Shown piece after piece: positions 26,109-33,602 of a stretch of DNA of 64,000 bases. This DNA comes from JANOSH01 sp031415695 (GTDB lineage: Bacteria; Actinomycetota; Acidimicrobiia; Acidimicrobiales; Ilumatobacteraceae), in contig JANOSH010000076.1 in NCBI GenBank assembly GCA_031415695.1, positions 1-64,000 of the forward strand, in the 5' to 3' direction. Within the stretch, counting starts at the first letter, position 1, and each line of letters opens with the position of its first letter. The position numbers and the translations under genes are program-made. Under the pieces are notes generated by a model. The model had not been told where the DNA came from. It did not search any database and was given only the letters and a program-made list of their open reading frames with translations.

Positions 26109-27238
26109 CATCGACCTTTGGCGACGCCGACATTTCGGCTTCGATGTTGCGGCTACGGCGGCGCTCGCCGTTCTTTGCCACATTGGCGTTGTACGCACGG
26201 TTTGTCGCCTCAGTTAACGTGCCGACCGCCGCCACCGATGGCCTCGACGTGTTCTACAACCCCGAGTTCATGGCCACGTTGCCCGCCGATCATCTCGATG
26301 GTGTGCTGTTGCACGAGGTGTTGCACGCAGCGCTACAGCACGTGGGTCGCCGTGGAGCGCGTAACCCGGAACGCTGGAACGTCGCAGCCGACGTAGTGGT
26401 CAATGGTCTTATCGCCAACAACGGCTTGTCGCTGCCCGAGGGTGCGCTGCGAGACGAATCGTTAGAGCGCTACAGCGTCGAGGAGATCTACACGCTGCTC
26501 GTGCGCTCGGGCGACCATCAGGGAGCGTCCGACGACGACCTGCTCGATGGTGAACTCGGTGACGGTGAGGGTGCCGACGGTCGAAGTCGCGCCAGCCGTA
26601 CTCGCCAAGCGAGCCGGCAGTGGGCGGCGGCCGTCGACCGAGCCATGTCCGTTGCACGCACGACGCAGCACGGTAGGAGTCCGGTCGGGGCCGAGCGCGC
26701 GTTCGGGCTTACCGATCGCCCGCAGCTCGACTGGCGGGCGTTGCTGTGGCGGTTCTTGAGCCGTACGCCCACCGACTTTGCCGAGTTCGATCGACGTCTC
26801 ATGCACCGCGGCCTGTATCTCGAGACGCTTGAAGCCACGAGCATTCGCGTGTTTGTCGCCATCGACACGTCGGGCTCGTTGAACGATGACGACCTAACGG
26901 CGTTTGCGTCGGAACTCGACGGTTTGCTGTCGTCGTATCCTGGTATCGAAGCGTGGTTGGCGTATGTCGACGCCGAGGTGTACGGGCCGTGGCCGGTTCA
27001 CGTGGGCGAGCCTCTGCCTCCCGTCCAGGGTGGCGGCGGCACCGACTTTCGGCCGTTGTTCGACATGGTGGACCACAGCGATGTTGCCGACGAGCGTCTT
27101 GTCGTTGTGTATCTCACCGACGGATACGGTGATTTTCCTACCGATCCGCCGAACTATCCCGTGCTATGGGTCGTCACCCCCGGCGGTCTCGACGACGACA
27201 AGTTCCCGTTTGGCGACATCGCCCGAATCATCACCTAA
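26105..27238 (+). CDS. Putative metallopeptidase with C-terminal VWA-like domain (DUF2201 type)
   Basis: A 377-residue protein with an N-terminal zincin-like domain: VLLHEVLHAALQHVGRR supplies H-E-x-x-H and WNVAADVVVNGLI follows, typical of DUF2201. An acidic linker (about 140-185) leads to a VWA-like domain: the MIDAS-type VAIDTSGSL, GGGGTDFRPLF and YLTDGYGD. The combination with a MoxR ATPase and a repeat protein is a known type of AAA+/VWA module; a role as a protein-processing or remodelling effector is inferred. ATG 26105 overlaps the repeat gene's stop by 4 bp, so the product is translationally coupled. Confidence 0.87.
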   Translation: MTSTFGDADISASMLRLRRRSPFFATLALYARFVASVNVPTAATDGLDVFYNPEFMATLPADHLDGVLLHEVLHAALQHVGRRGARNPERWNVAADVVVNGLIANNGLSLPEGALRDESLERYSVEEIYTLLVRSGDHQGASDDDLLDGELGDGEGADGRSRASRTRQASRQWAAAVDRAMSVARTTQHGRSPVGAERAFGLTDRPQLDWRALLWRFLSRTPTDFAEFDRRLMHRGLYLETLEATSIRVFVAIDTSGSLNDDDLTAFASELDGLLSSYPGIEAWLAYVDAEVYGPWPVHVGEPLPPVQGGGGTDFRPLFDMVDHSDVADERLVVVYLTDGYGDFPTDPPNYPVLWVVTPGGLDDDKFPFGDIARIIT

Positions 27239-27248
27239 GGAGCCTGTT

Positions 27249-27440
27249 ATGCGTGTTGTGTATACCTCAGGTCATGCCGAACACGAAGCGTCATCGGTAC
27301 GAATTTGGTTTGCCAAGGTGGTACTGCGAGTTGGCGGCTACCACATGGGCGATCTTGCAGCGAACGTCACGGCGTGGCTCAAAGGTCTCGGCCGCATTGG
27401 GTTAGGTGCAGAGCGGTTAAGCGAGCCCTACGCGACGTAA
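27249..27440 (+). CDS. Small 63-residue protein closing the MoxR cassette
   Basis: I do not recognise this product. It starts at ATG 27249 with AAGGAG placed 6-7 nt upstream and only 10 nt after the VWA stop, which strongly suggests a real, co-transcribed gene. The sequence (VVYTSGHAEHEASSVRIWFA, then GYHMGDLAANVTAWLKGLG) has no signal peptide or transmembrane helix but has a probable amphipathic helix at the C-terminus. Its last 24 bp overlap the converging kinase gene. Confidence 0.6.
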   Translation: MRVVYTSGHAEHEASSVRIWFAKVVLRVGGYHMGDLAANVTAWLKGLGRIGLGAERLSEPYAT

Positions 27441-28262
27441 TGCCACGGCGGCCGCACCGATAATGGGACCGTCGTCGCCGAGGCCAGTGGGAACGATGCG
27501 CACGTCTCGGCTGTAGGTCATCTGGCAGCGCTCGGTCGCCTCGATTTGGGCCGGGCCAAAGAATGCATCGCCGAAGCCGAGGGCGACCGACCCGCCTATC
27601 GTTGCCAATGGCAGGTCGAGCAGATTGGCCACGATGCCGACGGCTCGGCCGACGAGCCGCCCTGTTTGGGCTCGCACCTCGGCCGATGCGTCTTGTGCCG
27701 GTCGGCCGGTGATGGCCTTGATCGCTGTGCCCGATGCCTCGGCCTCGACACAGCCAATGGTGCCGCACCCACAGCGGTGGCCCCTCGGCTCGACGACAAC
27801 GTGACCAATGTGGCCAGCGGCACCCGTGCGGCCGTGGAGCAGTTGTCCATTCAACACAATGCCACCGCCAATACCGGTGGACACCACCATCGAGATGTAG
27901 TTGCTGTGTCCGATCGCTGCGCCTTTCCAGCCTTCGGCCAGGGCAAGAGCTTTGCCGTCGCCATCGACGTATGTGGGAATCCCTAAACCGTCCGCTAGCG
28001 CCTGCTGAATGGGAAACTCGCGCCAGACCGGGATGTTTACCGGTGAGACGAACAGCCCGTCGCGCAATGGACCGCATGTACCAACGCCACACGCTTGCTG
28101 GTGGCCTGTGAGAAGCGATTGTCCGGCTGCGATGATGTTGTCGATGAGTTCTTTGGCCGACCCCACGGTAGGTACTCGCAGCTCATCGCCGACCAGGCCG
28201 GTGTGGTCCACCCGCGCAATGGTCACCTTAGTTCCACCGATATCAATTGCAAGTACGTCCAT
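27417..28262 (-). CDS. ROK family sugar kinase (glucokinase-like)
   Basis: A 281-residue ROK protein. The N-terminal phosphate loop is LAIDIGGTKVTIARVD, the second nucleotide segment is VVSTGIGGGIVLNGQL, and the zinc-binding ROK signature is AAGHIGHVVVEPRGHRCGCG with IGCVEAEASG. PTYVDGDGKALALAE holds the Asn-to-Asp-type sugar-binding region (YVDGDGKAL where many have xNDxNxxA). No DNA-binding N-terminus is present, so it is a kinase rather than a repressor. Glucose is the likeliest substrate but other hexoses are possible. Confidence 0.88.
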   Translation of the reverse strand: MDVLAIDIGGTKVTIARVDHTGLVGDELRVPTVGSAKELIDNIIAAGQSLLTGHQQACGVGTCGPLRDGLFVSPVNIPVWREFPIQQALADGLGIPTYVDGDGKALALAEGWKGAAIGHSNYISMVVSTGIGGGIVLNGQLLHGRTGAAGHIGHVVVEPRGHRCGCGTIGCVEAEASGTAIKAITGRPAQDASAEVRAQTGRLVGRAVGIVANLLDLPLATIGGSVALGFGDAFFGPAQIEATERCQMTYSRDVRIVPTGLGDDGPIIGAAAVALRRVGLA

Positions 28263-28286
28263 TGGCGCGAATCTAGGTGATTGGCG

Positions 28287-29030
28287 TTGACCTACGTTCT
28301 GGTTTGCCTGGCTTCGCTGGCCTCGGGTTTCGTTGATGCCATTGTCGGCGGCGGTGGTCTCATCTTGGTGCCGACACTCCTAGGGGTCTTCCCGAACACC
28401 CCCGTGGCCACCCTCTACGGCACAAATAAAGCAGCGGCTGTCTGGGGGACCGGACTTGCGTTGCGCCGATATGCCCGTCGGGTCGATATTCAGTGGACGG
28501 TGTTCGGCCCCGCAGTGGCCACCGCAGCAGCCGGCAGTTTCGGTGGGGCGTGGTTGGCCACGCGGGTCTCGTCGAACGACATGCGTCGGGCAGTGCCGCT
28601 GCTGTTGACGGTGGTCCTGGTGTACACGCTGGCCCGAAAGGATCTGGGACAAACGCATTCTCCTCGGCCTCACCTTGCTGGTGTGGGCGCGTTGCTGGGC
28701 TTGATCGTGGGGTGTTACGACGGCTTTTTCGGGCCTGGTACGGGCAGTTTCTTCGTCTTTGGTCTTGTGCGATTCGCCGGGTTCGATTTTCTGCACGCCT
28801 CTGCCGTTGCCAAGTTGCTAAACGTGGCGACGAACCTGGCTGCCTTGACGCTCTTCGTTAGTACCGGCCATGTGTGGTGGCGGTTTGCCATACCTATGGC
28901 CGTGGCCAATGTTGTTGGCAGCTTCGCCGGCTCCACTGTGGCGTTGCGTAGGGGGAGCAGGTTTGTCAGGGTGTTCTTTGTGGTCGTCGTGACGCTGCTG
29001 ATCATTCGAACGGCGAGCGTTACCTTCTAG
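28287..29030 (+). CDS. TauE/SafE family membrane transporter
   Basis: The 247-residue membrane protein has seven to eight hydrophobic segments and the two TauE/SafE half motifs: ASGFVDAIVGGGGLILVPTL near the N-terminus and GLIVGCYDGFFGPGTGSFFV in the second half. The ALYGTNK-type segment (VATLYGTNKAAAVWG) is also typical. Members export sulfite, sulfoacetate or similar anions. I use TTG 28287 because AGGTGA ends 6 nt upstream; TTG 28281, two codons earlier, is the alternative. It is divergent from the ROK kinase gene. Confidence 0.88.
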   Translation: MTYVLVCLASLASGFVDAIVGGGGLILVPTLLGVFPNTPVATLYGTNKAAAVWGTGLALRRYARRVDIQWTVFGPAVATAAAGSFGGAWLATRVSSNDMRRAVPLLLTVVLVYTLARKDLGQTHSPRPHLAGVGALLGLIVGCYDGFFGPGTGSFFVFGLVRFAGFDFLHASAVAKLLNVATNLAALTLFVSTGHVWWRFAIPMAVANVVGSFAGSTVALRRGSRFVRVFFVVVVTLLIIRTASVTF

Positions 29031-29086
29031 CCCTGCTTGCTCGGATATCATTTAGTTTGTAGTAGGAGCGGACAGGAGCGGTGGGG

Positions 29087-30337
29087 ATGTACAAGCTGAA
29101 GGTCAGTCGGAAAACTCGCCGCGTGGTGCTGGGCGTTTTTCTCGCGTTCACCTTGTGGTTCACTTGGTCCTTCGGGTCGTATGTCGCTCGCGACAATGGC
29201 GACACCGCAGCCCAACGAGCGGTGACGTGGTTCCGAAACCATGGACTGGGCAAGGTTGTCGAAACGGCTGAGCGGGTCAAGTATCGCAAACCTCCGTCGA
29301 GCGACCCGGCGCAGAATCTCGCCTTGACGGTGTCCGTCACCACCATCGCGGTGCCTGCGCCCGCACCAGACCAGGCCCCGTCGACCACTGCTGCCACGCC
29401 CGACCCGACTGCGCCACCAACGACCATCCCGCCAGCCACGACCACGACGACCATCCCGGCGTTCCAACTGCCTCCGCAGCCATTCACCCCGGTCGTGTCA
29501 CCTGCGCTCGATGGTGAAGGAGCTTGGTCTCCTATTGGGCAGGCTGGCGGTTTCAATTCGGTATGGGCGACATCGGTCCGGCCATTGGCCGACGCACCCG
29601 CGGTCGTTGGTTCCTTCGCCATCATCGAGCAATCTCACATGCGCGCCGCCATGTTCAATGGGTCCGATATTCCCGGCGGAACGGGTTGGCAAAAGACGAA
29701 CCGCGTTCCGGCCCAGTTGCAGCCGGCCATGAAAGCGGCGTTCAACGGTGGGTTTCGGTTCGAGCACATCAAAGGTGGCTACAAGAACGAAGGACGGGTC
29801 GTTCGTGAACTCAAGGCAGGCGAAGGCACGCTCGCAATCAGCCGGGATGGCAAGCTTACGATTGGTGAGTACGGCCGAGACATCAACGACGATGGCGCGT
29901 GGGTGTCGTTTCGTCAGAACCTCCCGTTGCTTGTCGATGCCGGGGTGTCCCAGGTCGAACGACAAGCAAAGGCTGGCGTATGGTGGGGTGCCGACTACGG
30001 GAACGTCATTTATGTGTTTCGTTCGTCGGTGTGCCAGTTGGCCGATGGTCGAATCATGTACGGTGCGGTCGGTAAGGTCGATGCCGAACTGTTGGCGCGG
30101 TCGCTTGTCGCCATGGGGTGTGTCCGCGGGGTGCAGATGGACATCAACGGCACCTGGCCTACGTTCTTCACGTTCCCAGCCGATGCAGATGGGGCACAAC
30201 ACGGTGAGCTGCTCGACAGGCGCATGGGCGGAGGCCGTGACCGCTACCTGACGGGTTCTACCAGGGAGTTCTTCGCGTTCTTCGATGTAGCTGGGCTACC
30301 GACGGCGAGCGTGGTGCACCCCGCCCCCGGGGTCTAG
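29087..30337 (+). CDS. Membrane-anchored phosphodiester glycosidase family protein
   Basis: The 416-residue product has one N-terminal hydrophobic segment (about 14-34, VVLGVFLAFTLWFTW), a Thr/Pro-rich linker (about 85-135) and an extracellular NAGPA-like domain (about 150-405). Domain landmarks are KAAFNGGFRF, EGTLAISRDGKLTIG, FRQNLPLLVDAG, VMYG-like MYGAVGKVDAELLARSL and CVRGVQMDINGTWP, the last matching the D-x-N-G motif of the family. Family members cleave phosphodiester-linked sugars, as in teichoic or other cell-wall polymers. ATG 29087 sits 8 nt after AGGAG, whereas GTG 29081 is too close to it. Confidence 0.82.
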   Translation: MYKLKVSRKTRRVVLGVFLAFTLWFTWSFGSYVARDNGDTAAQRAVTWFRNHGLGKVVETAERVKYRKPPSSDPAQNLALTVSVTTIAVPAPAPDQAPSTTAATPDPTAPPTTIPPATTTTTIPAFQLPPQPFTPVVSPALDGEGAWSPIGQAGGFNSVWATSVRPLADAPAVVGSFAIIEQSHMRAAMFNGSDIPGGTGWQKTNRVPAQLQPAMKAAFNGGFRFEHIKGGYKNEGRVVRELKAGEGTLAISRDGKLTIGEYGRDINDDGAWVSFRQNLPLLVDAGVSQVERQAKAGVWWGADYGNVIYVFRSSVCQLADGRIMYGAVGKVDAELLARSLVAMGCVRGVQMDINGTWPTFFTFPADADGAQHGELLDRRMGGGRDRYLTGSTREFFAFFDVAGLPTASVVHPAPGV

Positions 30338-30490
30338 TCGGTGTGTTTGGGACCAATTCCCACTAAAAGTGGTATGGCGATCACGATATTGATCTTTTCC
30401 AAACGGCTGACGAGCGGGATCTTGAACTAATCCAGTCACGATGCTTCGCAGCGGATTGTTCTCGATCGTGAGCACCGTCGTGGAGGCGTC

Positions 30491-31927
30491 GTGAGGAAGA
30501 ACCCAAAGCGTTGGTTTGGCACAATTGTTGCGGCGTTGCTGGTCGGGTTGATTCCCGCAGTCGTCGCCGCAGGCACGCCCGCAACTAGCAGGGTCGTCGT
30601 GGCCGGCAAGCCAGGCGAGCGGGAACGAGTCAAGGCATCTGTCGCCCGACTCTGCGGAACGTGGGTCGCGAACCTCGATGCGATCGACGGAGGCACGGCC
30701 GTAGTGCCCTCGGCATCGATTGTGTCGCTCAGTGCATCGGCCGGGGTTACGTCGGTGACCATCGATGACGCCGCGTCGTCCTACAGCTTCGAGGTCCCCG
30801 GCCAAGCCGCCCTTGAGCCGATCATCCCCGCCACGCTATGGGACGTAGCCGCTGCCGTCGCCACACAACCGTCACGAGACCGAGGTGTGGTTGCTTCCAA
30901 CGTCGACATCGCCATGATCGACTCCGGTGTTGCCCCAGTCGTCGGGCTCGATACAGGTCGTATTGTGTACCTGAACGCCGCGTCCGGACGCATTGTGCCT
31001 GCCAGCGAGGCCGAGTACGACATTGTTGGGCACGGCACGCATCTGGCCAGTATTTTATTGGCGAAAGACTCCTCCGAATTCGGGCCGGGCATTGCACGAG
31101 GTTCGCGCCTCGTGAGCGTCAATGCGTCCAACAAGTACGGTCAGGCGTCGCTCACTTCGGTGCTGCTCGGCGTCGACGCCGTGATCAAAAACAAGAACAA
31201 TGGATTGAACATTCGTGTACTTCTGATGGCGATCGGTTTTGATCGCGATTCGCCCGCCGGTCGTCTGCTCATGATCGCGTCCGAACGGGCGACCGCTAGT
31301 GGGATTCTGGTCGTCGCGGCCGCAGGCAACAAGGGTCAGTGGCGCGGGCAACTCGAGGCTCCAGCCGCGAGCCAGCACGTGCTTGCCGTGGGGGCGTACA
31401 ATCTGCGAAATCCGGGCGATCCCCGCGACGACTGGGCCGCGAGTTTTACCAGTGTTAGCTCGGCTCGCCCCGCCGACATCCTTGCACCCGGTGTGTCCAT
31501 TGTCGGGCTGCGAGATCCGGGTTCCGTTATCGATACGCTCTCGCCCGCTGGCCGCATCGGAAGCACGGGATTTCGTGGTAGTGGCTCATCGCAGGCATCT
31601 GCTGTGGCAGCCGGAGCAGCGGCGTTGTTGTTTGCGCAGCGACCGACCCTCACACCATACGAAGCGCGTGCCGCACTCATCGTCGGGAATCGACCCATCC
31701 CGTTCCTGCCGGGTTATGTCGGAAATGGGCGCCTCAATCTGGAGGCCTCTCTGCAAAGCGGCAAGCTGCCCGTACAGGTACCGCCAGCGACACAGCCGCT
31801 CCAGTGGGGAACCACGAGTGCCCTCGTCCAGGACGATCTGCAGGCAGGCGAACTGTCGGGTACCCGGTGGATCGTCTCTAACTGGTCGGGTACCCGCTGG
31901 ATTACCACCGCCACCGCGCAGTCGTGA
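30491..31927 (+). CDS. Secreted subtilisin-like serine protease (S8)
   Basis: A 478-residue protease with an N-terminal signal (FGTIVAALLVGLIPAVVAAG). The triad is Asp in IAMIDSGVAP, His in VGHGTHLASI and Ser in GSGSSQASAVAAGAAAL; the usual G-T-S-M-A is replaced by G-S-S-Q-A, so the Ser is kept but its flanks are unusual. Oxyanion-hole Asn is in VAAAGNKG. The C-terminus ends with two SGTRW repeats (SGTRWIVSNWSGTRW), like the W-S-G-x-x-W tails of exported actinobacterial subtilases. It starts at a GTG. The 150 bp upstream are non-coding and may hold its promoter. Confidence 0.88.
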   Translation: MRKNPKRWFGTIVAALLVGLIPAVVAAGTPATSRVVVAGKPGERERVKASVARLCGTWVANLDAIDGGTAVVPSASIVSLSASAGVTSVTIDDAASSYSFEVPGQAALEPIIPATLWDVAAAVATQPSRDRGVVASNVDIAMIDSGVAPVVGLDTGRIVYLNAASGRIVPASEAEYDIVGHGTHLASILLAKDSSEFGPGIARGSRLVSVNASNKYGQASLTSVLLGVDAVIKNKNNGLNIRVLLMAIGFDRDSPAGRLLMIASERATASGILVVAAAGNKGQWRGQLEAPAASQHVLAVGAYNLRNPGDPRDDWAASFTSVSSARPADILAPGVSIVGLRDPGSVIDTLSPAGRIGSTGFRGSGSSQASAVAAGAAALLFAQRPTLTPYEARAALIVGNRPIPFLPGYVGNGRLNLEASLQSGKLPVQVPPATQPLQWGTTSALVQDDLQAGELSGTRWIVSNWSGTRWITTATAQS

Positions 31928-31939
31928 ACTAGTAGTTGA

Positions 31940-32824
31940 TCAGCGGGCAGCAACGTGGCCGACGATGTGGCCAAGCGTGTTGGTCACAGCACCGTCGTCG
32001 AACCCGGGAACCGGACCAAGTCCTGCACGCACAGCTAGCGCCGAAATTGCGGCTCGAACTGGCCGTGGCGACCCGTCGAGCGACTTCACGACAAGCGCAA
32101 TTCCTTCAGGACTAACCGCGCACAGGAGCCCTTCGGCGCCGTACTTTGCTACCCACCCCGGCCGCGCCTGCATCAGGGCGGTGTCGTCTGTGTCGAGCCC
32201 GCCGACCATCAGTGGATGCGTGCTCATCGCCAAGCAAACAGCCGCGTCAAGACGCGTAAACATCAACGCCATCTCCCGTAGTCGCAAGCTATGACACGGC
32301 AGCCCACATCCATCTATGCCGGTGAGGATCTCGTGGGCAGGTCGCCCGGCGAGGTCGGCGATGTCGCTCAGGATCTTGCGCTGAAGCGGGTGGCTGGGCC
32401 GGTGGTATGTGGCCACGTCCCACCCCAACCGGCAACAGGCCAACAACATGCCGGCATGTTTTCCTGAGCATGCGTTGTGGCGTCGTGACAGTTGTGTGCC
32501 TTGGGGAGGGCCACACACCAGTTGCGACTCGTCACATGCGGCTGTGTGCAGTAGTCGTTCGACTGCGGCAAGGTGATACGCCTCGCCGGAATGCGAGGCG
32601 CATGCCACCGCTAACAGTTCGTGGTCGAGTTCAGGCGCAGCATCACGAAGCGCCAAGGCTTGAATTGGTTTAGCGCACGACCGTAGGTAGCACTCGTGGT
32701 CAATCGGCCCGAACGACGCCACCGTGTGACCGTCGTGTACCGCTACACCAATGACGCGATGGACTGCTTCGACGACGTTGTTTCGGCGAACCTCCACTTC
32801 CAGACTGCTGCTCAGGTGGCCCAA
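31940..32824 (-). CDS. L-asparaginase II-type family protein
   Basis: The 294-residue product matches the asparaginase family of actinobacteria and rhizobia that is unrelated to the classical enzyme. Landmarks are VASFGPIDHECYLRSCAKP with IQALAL, LLAVACASHSGE, RRHNACSGKHAGML, GIDGCGLPCHSLRL, MSTHPLMVGG and WVAKYGAEGLLCAV. The Ser and Lys of the SCAKP and CSGKH blocks are conserved in the family. The reaction is hydrolysis of asparagine to aspartate and ammonia. The frame starts at TTG 32824, overlapping the stop of the upstream dehalogenase-like gene by 13 bp; because GGAGG abuts that TTG, a slightly later start is possible. Confidence 0.88.
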   Translation of the reverse strand: MGHLSSSLEVEVRRNNVVEAVHRVIGVAVHDGHTVASFGPIDHECYLRSCAKPIQALALRDAAPELDHELLAVACASHSGEAYHLAAVERLLHTAACDESQLVCGPPQGTQLSRRHNACSGKHAGMLLACCRLGWDVATYHRPSHPLQRKILSDIADLAGRPAHEILTGIDGCGLPCHSLRLREMALMFTRLDAAVCLAMSTHPLMVGGLDTDDTALMQARPGWVAKYGAEGLLCAVSPEGIALVVKSLDGSPRPVRAAISALAVRAGLGPVPGFDDGAVTNTLGHIVGHVAAR

Positions 32825-33555
32825 CCTCCGGCGTATGGGATGAACTGCCCGGTTTGAAATCGGCTCGTTCCATCGAGCATTACTGCGCAGAAATGAGCGA
32901 ACTCGGTCATGGTGCCCAATCGTTTCATGGGCACGCGAGCCTCGACCCGCTTACGGTCCTCGGGCGTCACTATTCGGTTGCCCGCAATGAAGCCTGGGAA
33001 GTCCATGAAGTTCGTGCCGACCACGTTGAGTTGCACTCCGCTGTCGGCGATTTCGAGCCCCACACTTTGCAGCATCACGGTGGCGGCCGAGCGTGTGGCG
33101 GCGTACAACGACGCGCTCACCGTTGGCTTGTACGCTGTAGCGCTCGTGGCTACGAGGATTTGGCCGTCGGCCTGGGCCAGGAGCGTTGGCAGAATCGCCT
33201 GGGTGAACACGTAGGGAGCCTCAACATTGCCTTCGTATGCTGCCCGCAGATCGTCGGCCGTGGTTTTGGCAAAGCGTCCAAGTGCGATGCGTCCCGACGA
33301 GAAGAACACCGAATGGAATGTGCCAAATCGAGTGAGGGCCGCGTCGACGAGTCGTGGCCCCGTGTCGGCGTCGTGCGCTGATGCGTTGTGGATAGTGGCG
33401 ACCGAGGCTCCGACGGTTTCGAGTTCGGCCACAAGCTCGCTCGAACCGTCGGCAAGGACCAGATCGAACTGTCTCGCCGCAAGCACTTTGGCAAGCTCTG
33501 GTCCTACGTAGTCGTTGGCACTAACGATGAGAGCAACGCGACGATCCATAGCCAT
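32812..33555 (-). CDS. Halohydrin dehalogenase-like protein (HheG type)
   Basis: The 247-residue protein has an SDR fold but not SDR catalysis. The active site reads Ser138-x12-Tyr151-x3-Arg155 (VATSATAYKPTVSASLYAAT then R), with Arg instead of the SDR Lys. The Gly-rich cofactor motif is replaced by VALIVSANDYVGPEL, matching the halide-pocket motif T-x4-F/Y-x-G except that the Thr is Val11. Both are hallmarks of halohydrin dehalogenases, which interconvert halohydrins and epoxides without NAD(P). VVGTNFMDFPGFI, PMKRLGTMTEF and LDGTSRFQTGQF closely resemble, from memory, HheG of Ilumatobacter. ATG 33555 has GGAG 9 nt upstream. The gene overlaps the asparaginase start. Confidence 0.82.
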   Translation of the reverse strand: MAMDRRVALIVSANDYVGPELAKVLAARQFDLVLADGSSELVAELETVGASVATIHNASAHDADTGPRLVDAALTRFGTFHSVFFSSGRIALGRFAKTTADDLRAAYEGNVEAPYVFTQAILPTLLAQADGQILVATSATAYKPTVSASLYAATRSAATVMLQSVGLEIADSGVQLNVVGTNFMDFPGFIAGNRIVTPEDRKRVEARVPMKRLGTMTEFAHFCAVMLDGTSRFQTGQFIPYAGGWAT

Positions 33556-33602
33556 TGTCGTAGTCTCCCAAAATCGGCGGCTGGGCGTGGCACCATAGCA
33601 AC

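Noticed and set aside
27379..28092. 237-residue minus-strand frame
   Set aside because: It is an Arg/His/Trp-rich shadow of the ROK kinase gene, which has all family motifs in its own frame.
32812..33555. Ordinary NAD(P)-dependent short-chain dehydrogenase
   Set aside because: The catalytic Lys is Arg and the Gly-rich cofactor motif is missing, both matching halohydrin dehalogenases instead.
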